The notes under the pieces were generated by a model. It had not been told where the DNA came from, made no database searches, and was given only the letters and a program-made list of their open reading frames with translations. The translations under genes were made by a program, and so were the position numbers. Positions 21,318 to 32,293 of a stretch of 64,000 nucleotides of DNA are shown piece after piece; within the stretch, counting starts at the first letter, position 1, and each line of letters opens with the position of its first letter. Source of the DNA: Tillandsia leiboldiana (taxonomy: Eukaryota > Streptophyta > Magnoliopsida > Poales > Bromeliaceae); contig CM055068.1 in assembly GCA_029204045.2 (NCBI GenBank), forward strand, positions 31,571,587 to 31,635,586. The letters are read 5' to 3'.

Positions 21318-23747
21318 ATCTGGGCGAGGAAAAGCTCTATGTCCAGGAAAAGAAATGCAAAGAGGTGGAAACTAGAACATACAAGAATCTTGCCCATGTG
21401 AACATATTCTAACAGTCTGGCTAAATAAATGCAATCATATGTTGGGGTGCTAGTCAAATCACATAACTCTATCACAATACATCAACAATAACATCTATTC
21501 TAGTATGCTCAAAGCTACACTACTAGAATTAGGGGGAAGTCCGCAGACTTGGAGGAAAATCCAACCCACCTAGATGTGCGCGTAAATCCTGAGTCCAAAA
21601 GAGCTAAAACTTAACGGATGTGATCCTCAGGTTCTCACGATTCCGACGCACCTAAAATCATCGGAAAACTCCTCCCGGTTGCTGAGATATAAGCCAAACA
21701 TCGCGATAAGGTCAAACAGTAATTTCTTGCACATCTGTCCATAAAACAGCAAATTACCTCTTGCGAGATGTCCTCCAAAAATTCCAACAAAAATACGGTT
21801 GCGATCCTCGCGAAGTGTAGATAGAAATCAAGTCCTTAAACTCCCAGTTCCGGCAACCGTAGCCCGAGAATTTGCAAGATTACTCCTCCGCTGTCCAGAA
21901 AAAGTGTCGCAGAAAAATAGGGTCTAAAGATACTGCACGAACTCCCATAAAAACTCGAAACAAAGCAGAGAAATGAGTATGAAAATCGAAGACCTACCTG
22001 TCGCGAAAACGTTGCCGTAAAAATCGGCGAAAAACTCCAAAATATCAGCTCAGGGGAGCTCTCCGACGAAAAGTCGACGGAAGAAACCGATGTCGAAGAA
22101 ACGGCGCGACTCTCGAAATCAAGCAGGGAAAAATAGTAAACGATCTCCAAAAATTCTCCAAAACCCCAAAGATCGAAGAAGACTCGAAGTAGAATCACAT
22201 TGTAGAAATAGGATCTCAATTCGGATCTCAAAAACACCAAAAAAATGACACTCAATTCGGATCCACAATGGGTTATTTATAGCCAAAACCATACGGGCTC
22301 CACACCGGATCCAGGCCGAACAGGGAACAGCCATAAAAGCCCGCTCGGGCCGCGCCGCGTGTTTCACTACACGAAACGGCGGTAGAAGTCCGCTCGGGAG
22401 GTGCCACATGTCCCCAGCCGCCCCGTGTTCCAAGCGCCTCGCGCACGTGGGCGGCTTGCCCCCGCCAATGGGGAGGTGCCACGTGTCCCCCACGTGGTTC
22501 ATGTGGTCCACTCCCCCGGTGTACGCGCCGGGTCTTCCGAAAAGTGTCAGCCAATCGTATGCTGCCATGTGGCGCCGCCACGCCGCCACCCTTGCGAAGC
22601 CAACCAATCAGGTGCTGCCACGTGGCAAATCCAAAACTCTATGCTCCCGGTGCACGCCCTGCCTGTGGACCAGCCCGCCCGTGCGCCCCGCGCCTGCCCG
22701 TGCTGCCCGCGGCCGCGCTCCGTTGTTGCGCCGCCGCGCTCCGCCGCTTGCCCATGCCGCCGGTAGCCGGAACAGTAACTTTGGCCGGTGAACAGTAAAA
22801 TTATTTTTCGAAGTTCGAAAAATGCAAGTAAATAGCCCATTTTCATTGTTTTCGCGCGCTGAGTCCAAATCTGCTGTCTGTTTCGTCAAATTCTCTTTCT
22901 AAATTTTGCCGGAATGCCCCAGAAAAGCAAACTTGATCCGATTTTCACGCCAATTCCAAATCTGGGATTCGATTCCACAAACAACTCGATCACTCATCAT
23001 AGGCCTCCAGAAGCCACTACTCGCCCTGTAAATTTGTCTCGAAAATCCGGATCATCACATGACACGTGTCTCGAACACGGGACAGCGTGTGCAAGCCCAG
23101 CCGGGAGCCGCCACGTGTCACACCCGCGGTCAGCGGGGTAGGTGGCGCCCGCGAATAGCGTGCCGCCACGTGGCCCCCGCCCGACAGCTCACGCATGCGG
23201 GCAGGCACGCCGCCTGCCCCCCTGCCATGCACGCGCCCCGAGGCGCCCCCATGCGCCTCCGTGCACCGCGCAACGTGAGCCCGCCACTTCTGAGCCGCCA
23301 CGTGTCCCCGCGCCCGGTCCATGCACCCGCGTGGGGTTCCGTGGACCGCGCAATGCGCGCCAGCCAACCAGGGAGCGCCACGTGGTTCCCGCCTGGTCCA
23401 TGCGCCACCCCGCACCTCTCCGTGGACCGCACCTTGTGAACTGGCCAATGGCAGGCCGCCATGTGGCACCCTGCCGGTCTACGACCTTCCCCATGCACCC
23501 GAATCCACTAAAAATTTTTGGAAGCCCGTTTTTGGGCATCCGGACTCAGAAAAATACAAGCAAATAGCCGTTTTCAAGCGTTTTTTCGCACTGAATCCAA
23601 ATCCGACCTCCGTTTAGCCTGAAACCTCTTCTAAAATTCGGCAAAGGCAGCCGAAAGATAGGCTTGAACCAGAAACCTCACTGAGTCCATCTAACACATC
23701 CATTTGATGTGTTACGGGCCCGACACACCAATAATAGGTGTTTCACA
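21318..23747 (-). repeat. Family II-like LTR, minus, 5' portion
   Basis: Ends at ACA 23745-23747, so its 5' terminus on the minus strand reads TGTGAAACACC, close to TGTAGAACACC of element A's LTR. Internal blocks match A (CACACCAATAATAGG versus CACACCAACAATAGG, and the TTTTTGGGCATCC block). Its other end is lost in the debris left of the Cassandra insertion. Apparent reading frames of 100-160 codons in the GC-rich half are not supported as genes. Confidence 0.7.
22274..22624 (-). promoter_or_regulatory. LTR promoter with TATA box and G-box array
   Basis: TATAAATA on the minus strand at 22274-22281 (GGCTATAAATAACCC). Upstream on that strand are CACGTG at 22444-22449, 22480-22485, 22491-22496 and 22619-22624, and CCAAT at 22465-22469 and 22604-22608. 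More CACGTG hexamers continue to about 23385. Confidence 0.5.
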
Positions 23748-24357
23748 CCGTGGATTCACGGGGAACAGCTACATGGGGACCAGGGTCACTACAAATATTC
23801 CTTATCTTATCTTGTCGAGGATGGCGAGGTATGTGGAGCATCCACATCCAACAGAGCGACTTCTGTTCCCAATGATAATTATGTGGATTTTAAAGAAGTT
23901 TGACGTGGACATTCGTTTGTCGACTTATATGCATAGTTTGGGGACAATTAATGACTCTACCATTATGAAGTCACTTTCTCGTCAACCGGATGACACCTCG
24001 ACCCCACCTCGAAGTAAGAGACCTTCATCCTCCTCTCAAGCAGCATCAACAGCAGCAACAGCAGCAATAGCACAACCAACAGCACCAACAGCAACAGTAC
24101 ATGCAGCAACTTCAGGACCTACAATATTTGAGACCTCAGAGGATGAAGCCTCTATTACTTCTATCTATCGAGAGCAACAACGACTCTCGTCGGAGCAAGA
24201 GCGGATCACCCTCGAACAAGAGCGCATCTCCGGTGACTTGCAAAGGTTAACGGCGGTTCAGTAGGACTTGCAAAAGAAATACTCAACATTGACAAAACTT
24301 GTCAAGAAGATCTTCGCCAAACTTGGATGCAGCAGTTCTGAGGATTCCGACTCGTAG
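23748..24357 (+). pseudogene. Env-like / plant-transposon-domain ORF, C-terminal part
   Basis: Starts where the minus LTR ends and reads in one frame. The N-terminal part (MGTRVTTN..., MIIMWILKKFDVDI) resembles, from memory, the conserved domain in env-like third ORFs of Sireviruses and some Athila-type elements. A Ser/Ala/Thr-rich linker and a Glu/Arg/Gln-rich coiled coil (EQERITLEQERISGD) follow. A TAG at 24262-24264 interrupts it, but the same frame continues to SSEDSDS and a stop at 24355-24357. The element's upstream part is missing. The downstream polypurine boxes fit a Sirevirus 3' end. Family assignment is moderate; that it is a retroelement ORF remnant is more secure. Confidence 0.55.
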
Positions 24358-24987
24358 TGAAGTTTTCTTTCCTTCTTTTGCATGCATTTTACTATCAGTT
24401 GAATTTTTTCATGCATCAGAACTTGAGTTTATCACATCCCTTCTTTTATTTTGGCTTGTTTTGTGACAAAAAGGGGGAGTGATGAGACACATAGGTAAGT
24501 AGAACAGAACTTTGACTACGTGCCTTGACTAATTATTTGACTAACTAGTTGGGCATGTAATATTTCTAACAAGTGACTTGATGAACTATGGCAACTACTA
24601 GTTTGAACTTGCTATTATCTTACCTTGGATCTGAACTATGACATCTGATACTCTAATAATACATGAAGATATGTAAAGTTTGATTGTCTATTCTTGTATA
24701 TATCAATTTCTGATGTCATGTATGAATAATCTCTCTGGTTGTTTATTGATTTAAATTCTTGAGATACTTATGTTTTTCTTTTGTCAAGAATTTTATTTTG
24801 TAGAGAGAACAAGATTTGAAGACTCCTGGTTTGATTAAGTCTAGAGTTTGTCATAGGAGTTAAATATTGTATTCATTTTGTTGGATCGTTCATGCGTATT
24901 TTTGTTGTATGGTGATAACAATAAAAATTATTTTTCTATTTTTTTGTGGATTATTTCTTTTGTCACGAAACCGTCAAATGGGGAGAT
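24358..24987 (+). other. Sirevirus-like 3' region with two polypurine tracts
   Basis: AT-rich non-coding stretch after the env-like ORF. It has two polypurine boxes, CAAAAAGGGGGAG at 24467-24479 and CAAATGGGGAG at 24975-24985. A long A/T-rich spacer and repeated PPT-like boxes before the 3' LTR are known for Sireviruses. No gene seen. Confidence 0.5.
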
Positions 24988-25742
24988 TATTAAGGATTTT
25001 TGTATTGGCGTATTTTGTAAAGTGTTTTGACTCTTGAAGATTGAAATTGAAGACTTGAAGATCACATACATCAATCTCAAGTTGAATGGATTCAAAATGA
25101 TCAAGTACGCTAAATTAAATATTTTAATGATTTGAATACATTCCTATAGTTAGAAATACTTGAAATAATTGTCATTGCATAAAAATAATAAACTGGACAT
25201 TTTATATGTTCTGGATCCGGATTAGTCAGATCCAGTCCGGACCCCGAACATGGTTTGATTCATGCGAAATTCCAGTCCGGATCAACCCCTATCCAGTCCG
25301 GACCCCGAACTATATTTTTGTTGAATCGCATGAATCAGTCCGGATCAGGCATATTCAGTCCGGACCCCGAAGCTTTTTCCTGAAAATTTTCTGTCAAAAG
25401 ACGACAGTCCGGATCAGACTCAATCCAATCTGGACCGTCGTACGGGAAAAAGTCAGTTAAGACAGTTTTTGATTCTTATCTCTTTCCAAAACGTTTCTAG
25501 CCTATAAATATACCTCAAAAGTTCATTTTTAGGTCAAGCCGTGGAAACCGAAGATAATCCACATATAGAAAAGAAAGGAAAACACATTTATCTTATGTTT
25601 CTTTTTCTATATTGATCAATTTGATTCTAGGGTTTCAAAACTCTTTGTTTCTTGTAGAATCAAATTAATGAATACTTAGATGACGTTTTCTTGTCTTTTT
25701 ATGATTATCTAAGTATTCAAATATCATCACCACCAATAAACA
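24988..25742 (+). repeat. Probable Sirevirus-like 3' LTR
   Basis: About 755 bp from TATTAAGG (immediately after the second purine tract; TG expected) to AATAAACA. It contains a run of TCCGGA palindromes at 25211-25437, mostly as CAGTCCGGAYC, and a TATA-like CCTATAAATATACC near 25500. Both ends are inferred from position and not confirmed by a second LTR; 25743-25768 holds nothing I can name. Confidence 0.45.
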
Positions 25743-25768
25743 AAATAACGATTTCCGAAAGCAATATC

Positions 25769-26780
25769 TGTAATGTACTAGATTTTTGGTATATAAATAA
25801 TATAGATAAAAATGGTATGAGATACTATTTTTATTGAATCTAGAGAAGGTAAAAGATGATCTGGGAGTGAATTAGGCCGAAATCGGATTAAAAATGAGGC
25901 TTCTAGAATTTTATATGAGAAAGGGGCCCAGATTTTTAGCAGAAAATTACACTGCCAGAAAATTTCGAGAAAAATTTGGGAGCTCCGAAATTATGTTTTA
26001 AGGCCACAGTAAAAGTTTCGCGTCGATCGGATACCCGGACAGTGAGAACGGGGTCCGTCAGCGATTGTGAATACAGCGAGATTTTTGGTGACCCGTAAAT
26101 AGCCCCAAAACGGAAGATTTTGGATATCCCATGATAAATTAAATTGAGGTTGAGTCTACCTGTCAAATTTGGGTGAAAACGGTCGAAAAAGGGCAAGAAC
26201 GGGCGAAATCTGAAAATTTGTCGTACAATCGGGCGCCCGATTTGCACTGTAGCGGTGCCCCAGTTTACTGTATGTAATGTACCAAATTTTGGTATATAAA
26301 TAAATGTAATAAAATGATATGAAATGCTATTTTATTGAATTTATAGAAGTAAAGGATGACCTGGAAATGAATTGGGCCCAAATCGGGATTAGAATATGAG
26401 ATCTTGAATCTTACATGAGAAAGTGGACCCAGATTGTAAGTGGAAAATTCACAGTTTCGAAAAAATTCCGAGAAAATTACAGGAGCTCCGTAAATGTGTT
26501 TTAATGGGCCACAGTAAAAGTTTCGCGTTGAATCGGACACCCGGATACGTGAGAACGGGCTCCGGCCAGCAAATTTGAATACAGTAAGACTTTTTGGTGA
26601 CCCCAGAGGTGGTCCAAACTGAAAAATTAAAGTGTCATGTAGTAAATTAAGTTAAACTGTGGCTGCCCGACAAAATTTGTGCGGGAAACGGGCGAGGAAA
26701 CGGGCAAGAACGGACGAAACGGGCGAAACTGGGCTTGGGCCCAAGTTCTCGGGCACCCGAAAATGACGTTCTGGGCGCCC
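25769..26780 (+). repeat. Two diverged ~504-bp tandem units
   Basis: Unit 1 begins at 25769 and unit 2 at 26273, both with TGTAATGTAC. They share ordered blocks: TTTTGGTATATAAATAA, a TTTTATTGAAT block, AAGTTTCGCGT, TTTTTGGTGACCC and a final GGGCGCCCG. Substitutions and indels are many, so the duplication is old. Neither unit codes for protein. Confidence 0.8.
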
Positions 26781-26920
26781 GGAAAGTACTGGAGCAGATC
26801 GGCTTTTATGGGCTGCAGCGAACCGGGCGCACTGTAGCGAACCCGGTTCACTGTAGCAGCCCGGTCCAGGTGAAGGTGCGCCCGAAAGTTATTTGTAGCG
26901 CACCCCGAAAGTTACTATGT

Positions 26921-27020
26921 GGCACGGATCCCGAGGTAGTGGCACGAATCTCGAGGCAGGTGGCACGGATCCCGAGGCGGCGGGCACGAATCCCGAGGTA
27001 CGAGCGCGAATCCTGAGGCA
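26921..27020 (+). repeat. Minisatellite, five 20-21 bp units
   Basis: Five imperfect units of the form GGCACGRATCYCGAGG plus 4-5 variable bases, the last one partial. Lies within the U3-like part of the plus-strand LTR, just before its G-box cluster. Confidence 0.75.
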
Positions 27021-27289
27021 TGGCCATCGCACGTGGCACGCCAGGCGCGCGGTTCGAGGCCGCGGGGTAGGTGGGGGGCGCCACGTGGCGTCTCCCTATT
27101 AGACGCACTGGCCGAGGGAGCGGGGGCGCGGCGGCCCTGGCGCGGTGTCAGGGGGAGTCCACGTGTCGGCCTCCCATTGGGTGGTCAGCGCGACGCGACG
27201 CGCTGACGTGACGCGACGCAGCTACCGCGGGCTCAAGTGCGGTCCACGTGGCAGCCTCTGATTGGCTGCCACTGGTCCGTGGTCGCGGT

Positions 27290-28201
27290 TGTCACGCCCC
27301 GGAGTCGAAACTGCAACCCGGGCTCGCCAACAGATCTGCCACCTATGCCAAACTCCGCATAGGCGAAGCGTCCTACCTGCAAGAAAAGTGCTACAGCTAA
27401 AAGATATCAAAGCTATAAATGAAAATCTGCTTATAACTAAAATCAACCACTGTACAACTGGAAATAATACAACAATGTCCATATCCCAAATGATAATCAT
27501 ACAATATCCTCAGATACAAAACTCATAGCTCAACAGGAAGGTATCTCAATAAATACATCAGTGTACAGGCTCTCAATACATATCATATCCTCACTACATC
27601 AGTCCTCAAAAGAGGAAAAATAAAATGGCTAATCTACTGAAGCTCTCATCTGAAAGGTTACCGCTAGTCTCCAATGACGGGTAGGGATCTAGCTCGCGAC
27701 TCCCTCGCCTCGATCAACAATCGCAGAATCAGAATCAGCAGCACCCGCTAAGACTGTGCAAAACAAAGGAGAGAAAGGGGAAAAGAGGGGGAAAACCCCC
27801 AACGGGTGTGAGAACTACACCAAAAAGGGAGTTCTCAGTGGGTACCACCGCCAGACTCGACGGTCTGCCCACTAAGTCCTCAAGAGACATAAACTAACCA
27901 AAGCCGTGAGAACTGAACAAGAACGCTGATGACACTCAACAGCTACCATGCCTCCATCTAAATGCTCAAGAGGGGAGAATCAAAGAATGGTATGCAACCA
28001 CTAGCACATGAAGTGCACAATCGACCCAATCAAGCTGACTGCCACATCTGGTCCAGTCAACCTGCGCCCACCTACAACCACCTCCCGCTGACAGGCAGGA
28101 ATCATGTAGGGCGTCCAAACGGACTAACTCGCTATCGAGTAGTGGCTCATGCAGGCTATAGTCAAAATCCACGCTCTCTCTCTCAGAACGGATAGTCTCA
28201 A
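27290..28201 (-). repeat. Family II LTR, minus, split by solo LTR (copy 1, left part)
   Basis: Starts TGTCACGCCCCGGAGTCG, the reverse complement of the terminus at 63330-63344, and runs colinear with the reverse complement of 62440-63344. It ends at the CTCAA target site (28197-28201) of the solo LTR. Its continuation is lost in the gap but is seen in copy 2 from 63350. Confidence 0.85.
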
Positions 28202-31200
28202 TGTGGTGACTGGATCTCTGCAGGGCTCTACAGTGTGACCAGCAGCTTCTTGAGGCCTATGTGGCGTGTCGGCAGTGTTTCTGCACCAATTTGGACACAA
28301 GTGAGGGACTTCGGGTGTTAAATGGATCACGTGGGTAATCGGAGGACCCCCGTCGATTGTTTAGAAGTGGTTTCGCACGAATCGGGCATCAGAATTGGAC
28401 TCAGCGCGAAATCTGGGTTAAGACCACTTGTCTGGATGCCTTCGGCAATTTTTGGAATTGGATTTGACAAATCGGACAGCGGATTGGATTCAGCGCGCGG
28501 AAAACGGTGAAAATGGGTTATTTACTTGTATTTTTCGGAGCCCGGATGCGGGAAAACACGGATTTCGAGGTGTGGTGGCACTGTTCCGGCGGCCGGGAGT
28601 TGCCCGGCGGCGGCGGCAGGCGGCGGGCTGAGGCGCGGCCGTTCGGTCCACCGCGGAGGGCGGTGCACCCGGGCGCGGGACGCGTGGCGGCCCGGGAGTG
28701 GCGGGCGCATGCGCGCGCGGTCCATGGGACGCGCGGCCTGGTGCATGGACCGGCGGGGGACAGGTGGCAGCGTGTGGTTGGAGAGGTGTTGTGCGCGCGG
28801 TCCACGCAAGGAGCGGAGCAGGTGGCCGGGGCAGGTGGCCGTACGCGCGGGGCAGGTGGCCGTACGCGGGTCAGCCCGGGCGACGTGCGCGGGGGCAGGT
28901 ACGGTGTGCCACGCGGCGCCGCTGTTTGCTGTTCGAGCGCGGGCGACGTGGCGCCGCGCGATGGCGGAGGTTGCTGTTTGCTGTTTTGGGGTGACGTGGC
29001 AGCAGCATCTGGTGGATTCGGGCGCTTGATGGACGGCCGGAGATCGGGTTACTGTGCGCGCCCGAAAAGTTTCGGGCGCCCGGTAATTGGGACACAGATG
29101 TCATTTTTGGAATTGTTGAGCTGGGCCTATATAGGCCGATTCAAGGATGGTTTCGAGCTTCTTCTGGGCTTCATCTCTCCGAGAGCTGTATACAAAAGTG
29201 TTCATCTTCCTTTGGATCATTTCGTGGAGAGTTTGAGAATTTGGTGTTGATCACTTCTCCACATTTTGAGTTTTTGGCACAGTTCCCGAGGCATCTCTGA
29301 GCCACTATTTTTTTGGTGATTTTTGGACAGCGGAGGCTTGTCGGATTTTTATCTCTGCGTTCGTGCATCGGAATGAGGCGATTAAACACTCGATTGATAT
29401 CTACTCTTCGAGAGGAACGCACCCAATATTTTATTAGATTTTTATGAGGTCATTTCGAGGGTGAGAATTAAGCTTCTTTACTGCTATTTTTCCAGCAGAA
29501 CTGTGTTCTTGAGGGAATGGCTTCCAACGTTGTCCGAATTTTTCTTGGCCTACAGGTATCAGAACAGGGCGTTTAAATAGTCGATTTGGGGCTACTCGTC
29601 GCGAGGATCGCAACCGTGACCTTTTTTTTGGAATTTTTGGAGGTCTGTATACCAGTGAAAAGGCTCCTCTCTCGGGTTGGTACAAACAAACAGCCATATG
29701 CTATTTTTGAGAGTTTTGTGGTTTGATGATGTAATTGATTCTCGGCTTCGATGTTTTTGTTGAACAGTGGTTTGTGCGACTGTTTACCGAGGGAGCAGAT
29801 CCGGCAGATTTTGGATTTCGTGTGGCTGTGCACTCACCGACTTCGGCTTTGCTGCGGGAATGCGTTTCAGGGGGGTGCTTCGTTCCGAGAACCGGGGGGG
29901 CGTTCTCTAATTCTATATGTTAGAATTACATGCAGGTGTAGGGTACAATATCTGGGATTAATTGGTAAGCTTAATAATGTTGATTTATGGGAATTGCAAG
30001 TTAATTATTCATATTATGACAATTGTATTACTCGAATATTCATGTTGATGATTAGTGGAAGCTTACCTAAGGCAAGGTTCCCTATATTGATTAATTATCA
30101 TGCCATGTTAGCACATAACCTTTTATGAGGCTGGTTTATGCAATGGGATAGGACGTTTTTTAGTTATGTGCAGGTTCTACTCTAAGGAGCGCTTATGGAG
30201 GAGGATTATGGACAGGTATAGTCATTGATAATTTGGCATGAGTTTATTTTCTTGAGGACAAATGCATGCTTGTATGGACATATAGTTAGGCCATCTTTTA
30301 CTGCTGCACTACATATTGGAACTTGACTTAGGAGAAACCATGTTATTCCTTTTCTCCTTCTTGTTAGTCAGGCGGTCTGTGTTGCTCGGGTGCGAGCAGG
30401 GGTCTAGGGTAGTGTAGCAGGGACATTGGTGTCAGGGACGTGGTTGTGCTGGATTGCGGCTGGCAGGGTATTGCGGCAACCGGGATATTGGGCGGTTGAC
30501 AGGATATTTATTTATGTATCAGATTGGGTATTAGACTTTCCTCTAGTGGAGGAGTTTCCACTTATCGTTTACTGTTGTATCAGTTGGGGATCGGGTTTCC
30601 CTTTAGTGGATGAGTTTTTCCCTTGATCAGAGTCGTGATCCAGTCCTGCTATCTCGTGATACTTGTTACAGTGAGACTTGTTACAGTGATACTTTACTCG
30701 TGTGGGTCGCTCCCCACGAGTGCCACTCCGGAGTAGGCGATTTATATATGGCCAGTGAGTGCAGACATTGTCTATGGCCAGTGAGAGCCAGGCCTTGAGT
30801 ATCGGTCAGTGAGTATGCCGATTTGTTAGCAGATACTTGAGACAGTTTGAGGGCAGTGCCAGTTTTTACTGGTCCACGAGGGTTTTATTCAGGCAGATAC
30901 TTTTTGTTACACTCGTGCCTGGGGGTACCGAGGTGAGTCTAGTAGCTGTGTTTAGACCAGTGCTAGTGTTGTTGGGAACCGTTGGGGATCGACGGTGGTC
31001 CCGGGTTGTTGCGGGGTTTTAGTCGACCGTTGTGCGAGAGTTTGGTGGTGTCTTGAGGCTATTCGTTTCTGTGGAGAGCGTGGATTCCGACTATAGCCTG
31101 CATGAGCCACTACTCAATAGCGAGTTAGTCCGTTTGGACGCCCTACGTAATTCCTGCCCGTCAGCGAGAGGTGGTTGTAGGTGGGCGCAGGGTTTGACTG

Positions 31201-31555
31201 GTCCGGTGTGGCAGTCAGCTCGATGGGTCGATTGAGCACCTCGTGTGCAAGTGTTGCATATCTTTATTAGAGTTTTTCCCCTTTTGAGCATTTATAGAGA
31301 GGCACGGTAGCTGTTGAGAGTCTCCAACTTTCTTGTTCAGTTTTTACTGCATTAGTTATTTTATTGCCTCTAGAGGACTTGGTGGGCAGATCGTCGGGCC
31401 TGGTGGCGGATACTCACTGAGAACTCCCTTTTTGGTGTAGTTCTCACACCCGTTGGGGGTCCCCCCCCCTTTTTTCCCTTCTCTCCCTGTGTTTGCAGAG
31501 TCTTAGCGGGTGTTGCTGATTCTGCGGTTGCTGTTCGAGGCAAGGGAGTCGCGAG
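28202..31555 (+). repeat. Family II solo LTR, copy 1, truncated by gap
   Basis: Begins TGTGGTGACTGG after CTCAA and matches 59571-62930. A TATA-like TATATAGG lies at 29128-29135. Relative to copy 2 there are many single-base length changes, densest toward the gap. The remaining 414 bp of the LTR are absent. Open frames here (for example near 28507-29250) are GC-driven and have indels between copies. Confidence 0.9.
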
Positions 31556-31655
31556 NNNNNNNNNNNNNNNNNNNNNNNNNNNNNNNNNNNNNNNNNNNNN
31601 NNNNNNNNNNNNNNNNNNNNNNNNNNNNNNNNNNNNNNNNNNNNNNNNNNNNNNN
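31556..31655. other. Assembly gap, 100 N
   Basis: Exactly 100 Ns, the conventional placeholder for a gap of unknown size. Left of it the sequence stops inside a solo LTR; right of it starts inside the 5' LTR of element D. Neither LTR is complete at this point. Confidence 0.99.
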
Positions 31656-32293
31656 GGTGCTGAGCGGTGCGACCTGTCGGGGTAGGTGCCCGACGTGGTT
31701 TACCGAGGTAGGTGCTCGGTTGGGGTGCCGGGGCAGGTGCCGGTTAGGTTGCCGGTGTGAGTGGTTTTTCCCTTTTGGGAGGGTGGTTGCTCCGGATAGT
31801 TTACGGTTGGGCACATTTCTCGTACCCTGCTTCCATTATTATTGTTTCTTTGTCGTGAATTCCCACTTCGTGACAGGGTCCTACAGGGGGTGAGTTAGGC
31901 GACGGTGAGGCCGAGGCACGAGTTTCTGGGCACTGGAGACCCCGGACTGTAATTTCTCCTTTCTGTTGCATTTCATTACTCTTTGTAGACTGTGGTGTGG
32001 TTCTCGATACACTCGTGGGGGTCGGGTGGATGTCCGCATGGTACCTAATTATTTATTTATTTTCTTCACCTTGTTGGCCGTTAAGAAAAAAAAAAAGAGG
32101 AAAACGAAAGAAAAGATTGCGAAACTGTTTTCAAAACTTGGGTGTCGTGTGGGCACGTTTTCAAACCCTGTGGATTTATGGATTGTGAAAATGGATTTCA
32201 AAACCTAAGTGTAGTGTGGGCACTGTTTTCTAAAACAGTGGTTTATGTTGCTTTCGAAACTGGTTTTCAAAATCTGGGTGCCGGGTGGGCGCC
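31656..32293 (+). repeat. Element D 5' LTR, left remnant
   Basis: Corresponds to about 11583-12233 of element B's 5' LTR. It ends at the GCGCC target site (32289-32293) of element C. It contains several short deletions compared with the other LTR copies, which may be sequence error near a contig end. Confidence 0.85.

Larger units (their letters stand above)
25769..27289 (+). repeat. Family II-like LTR, plus, 5' portion
   Basis: Begins TGTAATGTAC and shows the family's U3 features: repeated GGGCGCCCG strings and CACGTG at 27030-27035, 27082-27087, 27160-27165 and 27245-27250, with inverted CCAAT near 27176 and 27260. It is cut at 27290 by a minus-orientation LTR. The first kilobase is a tandem duplication. 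Confidence 0.5.
18241..31555 (+). repeat. Large direct duplication, copy 1
   Basis: 13,315 bp nearly identical to 49627-62930. Offset is 31,386 at the left end, 31,383 through the first Cassandra, about 31,370 near 27290 and 31,375 at the right end, so differences are mostly short indels. All nested insertions and their target duplications are shared. The copy ends at the first N of the gap. Confidence 0.93.

Noticed and set aside
23704..23747. Start of the env-like ORF at ATG 23704
   Set aside because: The first 44 bases belong to the neighbouring minus-orientation LTR; the ORF's true upstream part is missing, so this ATG is accidental.
28507..29250. 247-codon open frame as a possible host gene
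   Set aside because: It lies inside a solo LTR, is broken by indels in the second copy (59880-60460), has GC-driven composition and competes with frames in other phases.
31503..31893. Open frames running through the N gap
   Set aside because: They are translated across 100 undefined bases and join two unrelated LTRs.
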